Origin: Boswellia sacra
Lineage: Eukaryota; Streptophyta; Magnoliopsida; Sapindales; Burseraceae
DNA length: 64,000 bases
NCBI GenBank assembly: GCA_013180625.2
Contig: SNVD02013892.1
Location: forward strand, 496,001-560,000
Reading direction: 5' to 3'
This document shows, in pieces, positions 60,355-64,000 of the stretch. The notes below the pieces were generated by a model. It saw only the letters and a list, made by a program, of their open reading frames with translations. It made no database searches and was not told the origin of the DNA. Each line of letters begins with the position of its first letter. Position 1 is the stretch's first letter. The position numbers were made by a program, and so were the translations under genes.

Positions 60355-60706
60355 TCTAAAAATTGCTCTCTCAACTCAAATGTTAAATATTAAATTCAAT
60401 GTTCACCCCTCTTTCTTTTTTTTCTTTTTTCTTTTTGAAAATAGAAGCCTTTAATTTATTTTGAGGCCATGAAAGGTGCAAAACACTCCACCCCATATAA
60501 AGCGCTAAATCGCTCTTTTTCTTTTTTTAAGACCCGACCCGCATTAGCCTAGCCCATGGTCTTTGGTTACGATCATAACTACTTTTAGCGTGTGTTTGGT
60601 GGCCCGTATAGAATTGTATAAAGAGATTTGTTTGTATAAGATTTTATATTCGTTGTGTTTAGTTGAAAAATTAAGTGGGATAGGATTGTAAAATAGTGTT
60701 ATAAAA
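60355..60706. other. Promoter and 5' flank of the 7-exon gene, with a MITE-like fragment
   Basis: The first ~150 bp should hold the promoter and 5' UTR of the minus-strand gene (poly-T/C-rich tract at 60410-60440). From about 60590, GCGTGTGTTTGGTGGCCC resembles one end of a plant MITE, but no partner end was found before the retrotransposon LTR. Confidence 0.4.
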
Positions 60707-61100
60707 TGTAAGTGGATTTACTACCACTTGCATATTAGTGGAGTTACCACTTGGATATTAGTGGAGTTACCACTTACATGTTAGTGGAGTTACCACTTAT
60801 GTGTGTGTGCCCATGTGAGAAATATGTTTTCATTTTTAATTAGGTACAATTACATTAATGACCATCATACTTCTCTATAAATAGGCATCCAACATTGTAA
60901 TGTAAATGATGAAGAATAATAGAACAAGGAAATCCTCTCATTTCTCCTTCTTTCTTCTTTCTTTATTTCTACCATTATTTTGCTTTGCATTCTAGGAGTA
61001 ATTCACATTTCCTTTACCTCCTTTTGTTACTTATATTACATATAAGTAACCTTCATTATACCACTTATATTAATCCATACCCTTATTCACTTAAATTATA
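60707..61100 (+). repeat. 5' LTR of a third Copia element (right end approximate)
   Basis: Starts TGTAAGTGG. Contains a 23-bp tandem repeat (ACCACTTGCATATTAGTGGAG-like) at 60723, 60746, 60769 and a partial one at 60792, and a TATA box TATAAATA (60876-60883) followed by a CT-rich leader. The right end is uncertain (about 61080-61100), before AACGTTATCAGCACG, a sequence seen next to LTRs in several plant Copia elements. The other LTR lies beyond the window, so the ends cannot be proved here. Confidence 0.5.
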
Positions 61101-61555
61101 AAACGTTATCAGCACGAATTATTTTCCCAAAGGTATGTTGTTTATCTTACCATATTCTTTCAATTATTATTCGATCAATTTTTCTTAATTTGTTCTTGTT
61201 AATATTAAATAAATGTTAACTACCTTATGAGTATGCTCTGTGGTTGCCATTATATTGGATCTTCCACATCAGAAAATAAGGCTAGTTTTATAATATTAAA
61301 ATCATCTTATTATCCATCTTACTTTATTATGTTCATATTCTTGTTGTATTATTTTTGTCATCATTTATGTTTCAAATTTATTTGTTTATAACCGCGACTT
61401 AAAGTTTTCTGGCCTAAATTCATTTGGTCGTCACTTTAGTCTTTTGGCAATTAATTTACATTACTTGTGTTATTATTTAAACTATCAATATTAATCCAAC
61501 TCAGAACCTGAAGTTCTAATTCCTAATGATTAAATTTGTTCATTTTGATTAGATA
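61101..61555. other. 5' untranslated leader of the third Copia element
   Basis: Non-coding leader between the LTR and the gag start. No canonical TGGTATCAGAGC primer site was found; the sequence TTATCAGCACGA near 61107 is a candidate primer site of unknown tRNA. Confidence 0.45.
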
Positions 61556-62563
61556 ATGGCAAATTTCGAAAAATTGATGTTTGAGCCATTGTTGCATAAT
61601 GGAGACAATTATTCAGATTGGGCTGATGATGTTGTACTTCACTTGAATTCCATGGGCATCGGACACACCATAACAAATGAAAATACTGCATCCCTGCAGG
61701 ATCAGTCTAAGGCCATGATATTATTGCGTCATCATTTAAGTAAAGGCCTGAAATCCGAATATACAACTATAACTGATCCATTAGCTCTTTGGAACAATTT
61801 GAAAGAAAGATTTGATCAGCAAAGAACAATAATATTGCCAAGGGCCCGATTCCAATGGCAGAATTTAAGACTTCAGGATTTCAAAACAATAAGCGAATAT
61901 AACTCAGCCATGTTCAGAATTATATCTCAATTGAGGTACTGTGGGCAAACTGTTACTGAAGAGGAGATGTTAGAGAAAACACTATCTACATTTCATCCCT
62001 CCAACATGATCCTGATGCAACAATATCGAGAGCGCAAATTTAAGAAATACACTGAGTTGATATCATGTCTTTTGGTTGCTGAGCAAAACAATGAAATCCT
62101 ATTGAAAAATCATCAATTACGTCCCACTGGATCTACAGCATTTCCTGAAGTGAATGTTATGTCATTTAATAAACCTGGTGGCAAGAGTGGTCGTGGTTTT
62201 GGCAGAAAAATGTTTCAACCTAGAGGTGGCCATTTCAAGAAATTTAAACCAAACCACCAGAAGTGGAACAGAAATGACTCGACATATGACAAAGAAAAAG
62301 GTCATCAACTCAAACCACAAAGAAGCAATGAAAGTACTTGTTATAGATGTGGGGCAAAGGGCCATTGGTCACGTACTTGCCGTACACCAAAGCATTTAGT
62401 GGATCTGTATCAGGCTTCCATAAAGGATAAAGGAAAGAATGTTGAGACAAATTATATAGATGACCCAATGGGTGACACTGATTTTGATATCTCAGATTTC
62501 TTTCCTAGTTCAGATGAAGCTATTGGCCAGATAATGATTACTGAAAATGCCCCAGCCAACTGA
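61556..62563 (+). CDS. Copia gag, intact, third element
   Basis: A 335-aa uninterrupted frame. Residues about 10-60 hold the plant Copia gag start (PLLHNGDNYSDWADDVVLHL), then LWNNLKERFDQQRTIILPRARFQWQNLRL (UBN2-type gag core), a basic Gly/Lys/Gln-rich linker and a CCHC knuckle CYRCGAKGHWSRTC (about residue 262). An acidic tail follows (DDPMGDTDFDISDFF). The frame ends in TGA about 165 nt before the pol frame, so gag is a separate ORF. Gag packages the RNA in cytoplasmic virus-like particles. Confidence 0.9.
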   Translation: MANFEKLMFEPLLHNGDNYSDWADDVVLHLNSMGIGHTITNENTASLQDQSKAMILLRHHLSKGLKSEYTTITDPLALWNNLKERFDQQRTIILPRARFQWQNLRLQDFKTISEYNSAMFRIISQLRYCGQTVTEEEMLEKTLSTFHPSNMILMQQYRERKFKKYTELISCLLVAEQNNEILLKNHQLRPTGSTAFPEVNVMSFNKPGGKSGRGFGRKMFQPRGGHFKKFKPNHQKWNRNDSTYDKEKGHQLKPQRSNESTCYRCGAKGHWSRTCRTPKHLVDLYQASIKDKGKNVETNYIDDPMGDTDFDISDFFPSSDEAIGQIMITENAPAN

Positions 62564-62728
62564 ATAACTATTACTTTCTCGCTTTTGTTATATTTTGTAA
62601 TGATGTCCTATTTTAATTTTTTTTTTTTGTTTTGATCTATCTTTTATGTACTTTCTTTATAAATAGTTTTGATATGCTTTTGTTTAGCATAAAATCATAT
62701 CTAATGTGAACTTTTGTAATGAAAGGGA

Positions 62729-64000
62729 ATGGACATCAAGACTTTATCTTTGCCTAAAAATGATGGAAATCTATGCCTAGTTGATAGTGCAACCACACAT
62801 ACAATTCTTAAAGATAAAAAATATTTCCTAAATTTAACCTTTCTGGAAGTAAAGGTTAACACTATATCAGGGTCCGTAAACATGATTGAGGGCTCTGGAA
62901 GAGCCACAATAATGCTGACAAATGGTACTCAGTTGAATATTAATAATGCCTTATATTCAAGCAAATCCAGAAGAAATTTGCTCAGTTTCAAAGATATAAG
63001 ACATAATGGATATCATATTGAGACATGTTGTGAAAATAATATTGAATTCCTTTGTATTACCTCAAATGTCTCAGGATAGAAATTAATATTAGAGAAGCTT
63101 GAAGCTTTCTCTTCTGGGTTATATTACACATATATAAGGTCCATTCAAACATACGCAGTTATGAAACAGAGGTTTAATGATCCTAAGACTTTTATGTTAT
63201 GGCATGACCGTCTTGGTCACCCAGGATCATCAATGATGCGTAGAATTGTTGAGAATACAAATGGACACCCACTAAAGAGTCAGAAAATTCTTCTGTCCAA
63301 TGAAACTACTTGTACCGCTTGTTCGCAAGGAAAATTGATTGTTAGACCATCTCTCTCTAAGATTGGTCAAGAATCCCCATCATTTTTACAAAGAATCCAG
63401 GGGGATATATGTGGACCTATTCATCCACCGAGTGGACCTTTTCGCTATTTTATGGTTCTAATTGATGCTTCTGCACGGTGGTCTCATGTATGTTTGTTAT
63501 CAACTAGAAATATTGCATTTGCAAAGCTACTTGCTCAAATTATAAAATTACGGACACATTTTCCAGATTATCCTATTAGGTCCATACGTTTGGATAATGC
63601 TGGTGAGTTTACATCAAAAGTTTTTGATGATTATTGTATGTCCGTTGGAATTGATATTGAGCATCCTGTCCCATATGTCCATACCCAAAATGGTTTGGCA
63701 AAATCACTTATAAAGCGACTGCAGATAATTGCACGAACTTTATTATTGAGAACACAGTTGCCAACCTCTGTCTGGGGCCATGCTATTTTACATGCTGCAT
63801 CATTGATCAGATTAAGGCCCACTGCTTATCATGAATATTCACCAATACAACTTGTACTTGGCCAACAACCCAATATATCCCATCTAAGAATTTTCGGTTG
63901 TGCCGTACAAGTCCCCATTGCTCCCCCGAAGCGGACAAAAATGGGGCCTCAACGCAGGTTGGGGATATATGTAGGTTATAATTCTCCATCTATTATCAGA
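62729..64000 (+). pseudogene. Copia pol (protease, integrase), broken, runs off the edge
   Basis: One reading frame from ATG 62729 to the window end with a single stop, TAG at 63077-63079. Protease active site is CLVDSATTHTIL, a DSA variant common in this Copia group. After the stop come the pre-integrase LWHDRLGHPG...CTACSQGK, then the integrase core: QGDICGP, RLDNAGEF and a third block HTQNGLAKSLIKRL where related proteins have Glu in place of the Lys after Ala. The reverse transcriptase lies outside the window. The stop and the lost catalytic Glu mean this copy should not be autonomous. Confidence 0.85.

Noticed and set aside
62154..62399. 81-codon frame within Copia gag
   Set aside because: Alternative register inside the intact gag frame.

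Overview
This window is nuclear DNA from a flowering plant, most likely a woody eudicot (species not determinable from sequence alone). The evidence is small GT-AG introns in AT-rich DNA, a DUF3339 protein, class III peroxidases, a plastid ribosomal protein with a transit peptide, a DUF579 cell-wall methyltransferase, a nuclear tRNA-Leu(AAG), and plant-type Copia retrotransposons primed by tRNA-iMet.

Host genes, left to right: a 70-aa DUF3339 membrane protein (815-1027, minus); a nodulin-like/NFD4-type major facilitator transporter (7588-10492, plus, 3 exons); two class III peroxidase paralogues (11745-13768 and 30792-33003, both minus, 3 exons each); a ZNF511-like C2H2 zinc-finger protein (47387-49057, plus, 4 exons); a broken SEC61-gamma copy (50794-51100, plus); chloroplast ribosomal protein L27 (52840-53552, minus, 2 exons); an intronless AGM-type DUF579 methyltransferase (54792-55667, plus); tRNA-Leu(AAG) (56323-56403, minus); and a 7-exon gene of unknown function (56988-60354, minus). 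These are unrelated housekeeping, cell-wall and secretory genes, not a pathway cluster.

The peroxidases form a tandem duplication. Unit B is about 30340-34860. Unit A was once similar in size, but its copy runs from about 11275 to 30310 because transposons entered its upstream half. Those insertions are a 193-bp MITE, a TIR element at 15071-26194 split by a 9.9-kb Sirevirus-type Copia element (15433-25365, with an envelope-like third ORF), and a putative Gypsy solo LTR (26861-29914) holding a hAT-like element that holds a second hAT-like element.

Between 36 and 47 kb lies a second repeat block: a Sirevirus-like solo LTR (36010-36920), then a Mutator-like long-TIR element (37429-46168) that contains a Copia element (38399-45077) that contains a solo LTR (41946-43770), then a 240-bp MITE. 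Most insertions can be ordered from target-site duplications. A third Copia element starts near 60.7 kb and runs off the right edge; its gag is intact, but its pol has one in-frame stop and has lost the catalytic glutamate of integrase.

A hairpin-forming GTGTCGAG minisatellite occurs at two places 21 kb apart, once inside the inner hAT-like element and once just upstream of the SEC61-gamma relic. I see no bacterial-type system, CRISPR array or clear novel enzyme system. The most informative content is the layered transposon record and the broken or altered genes. All exon boundaries were read by eye from splice sites and family knowledge; no search or alignment program was run.
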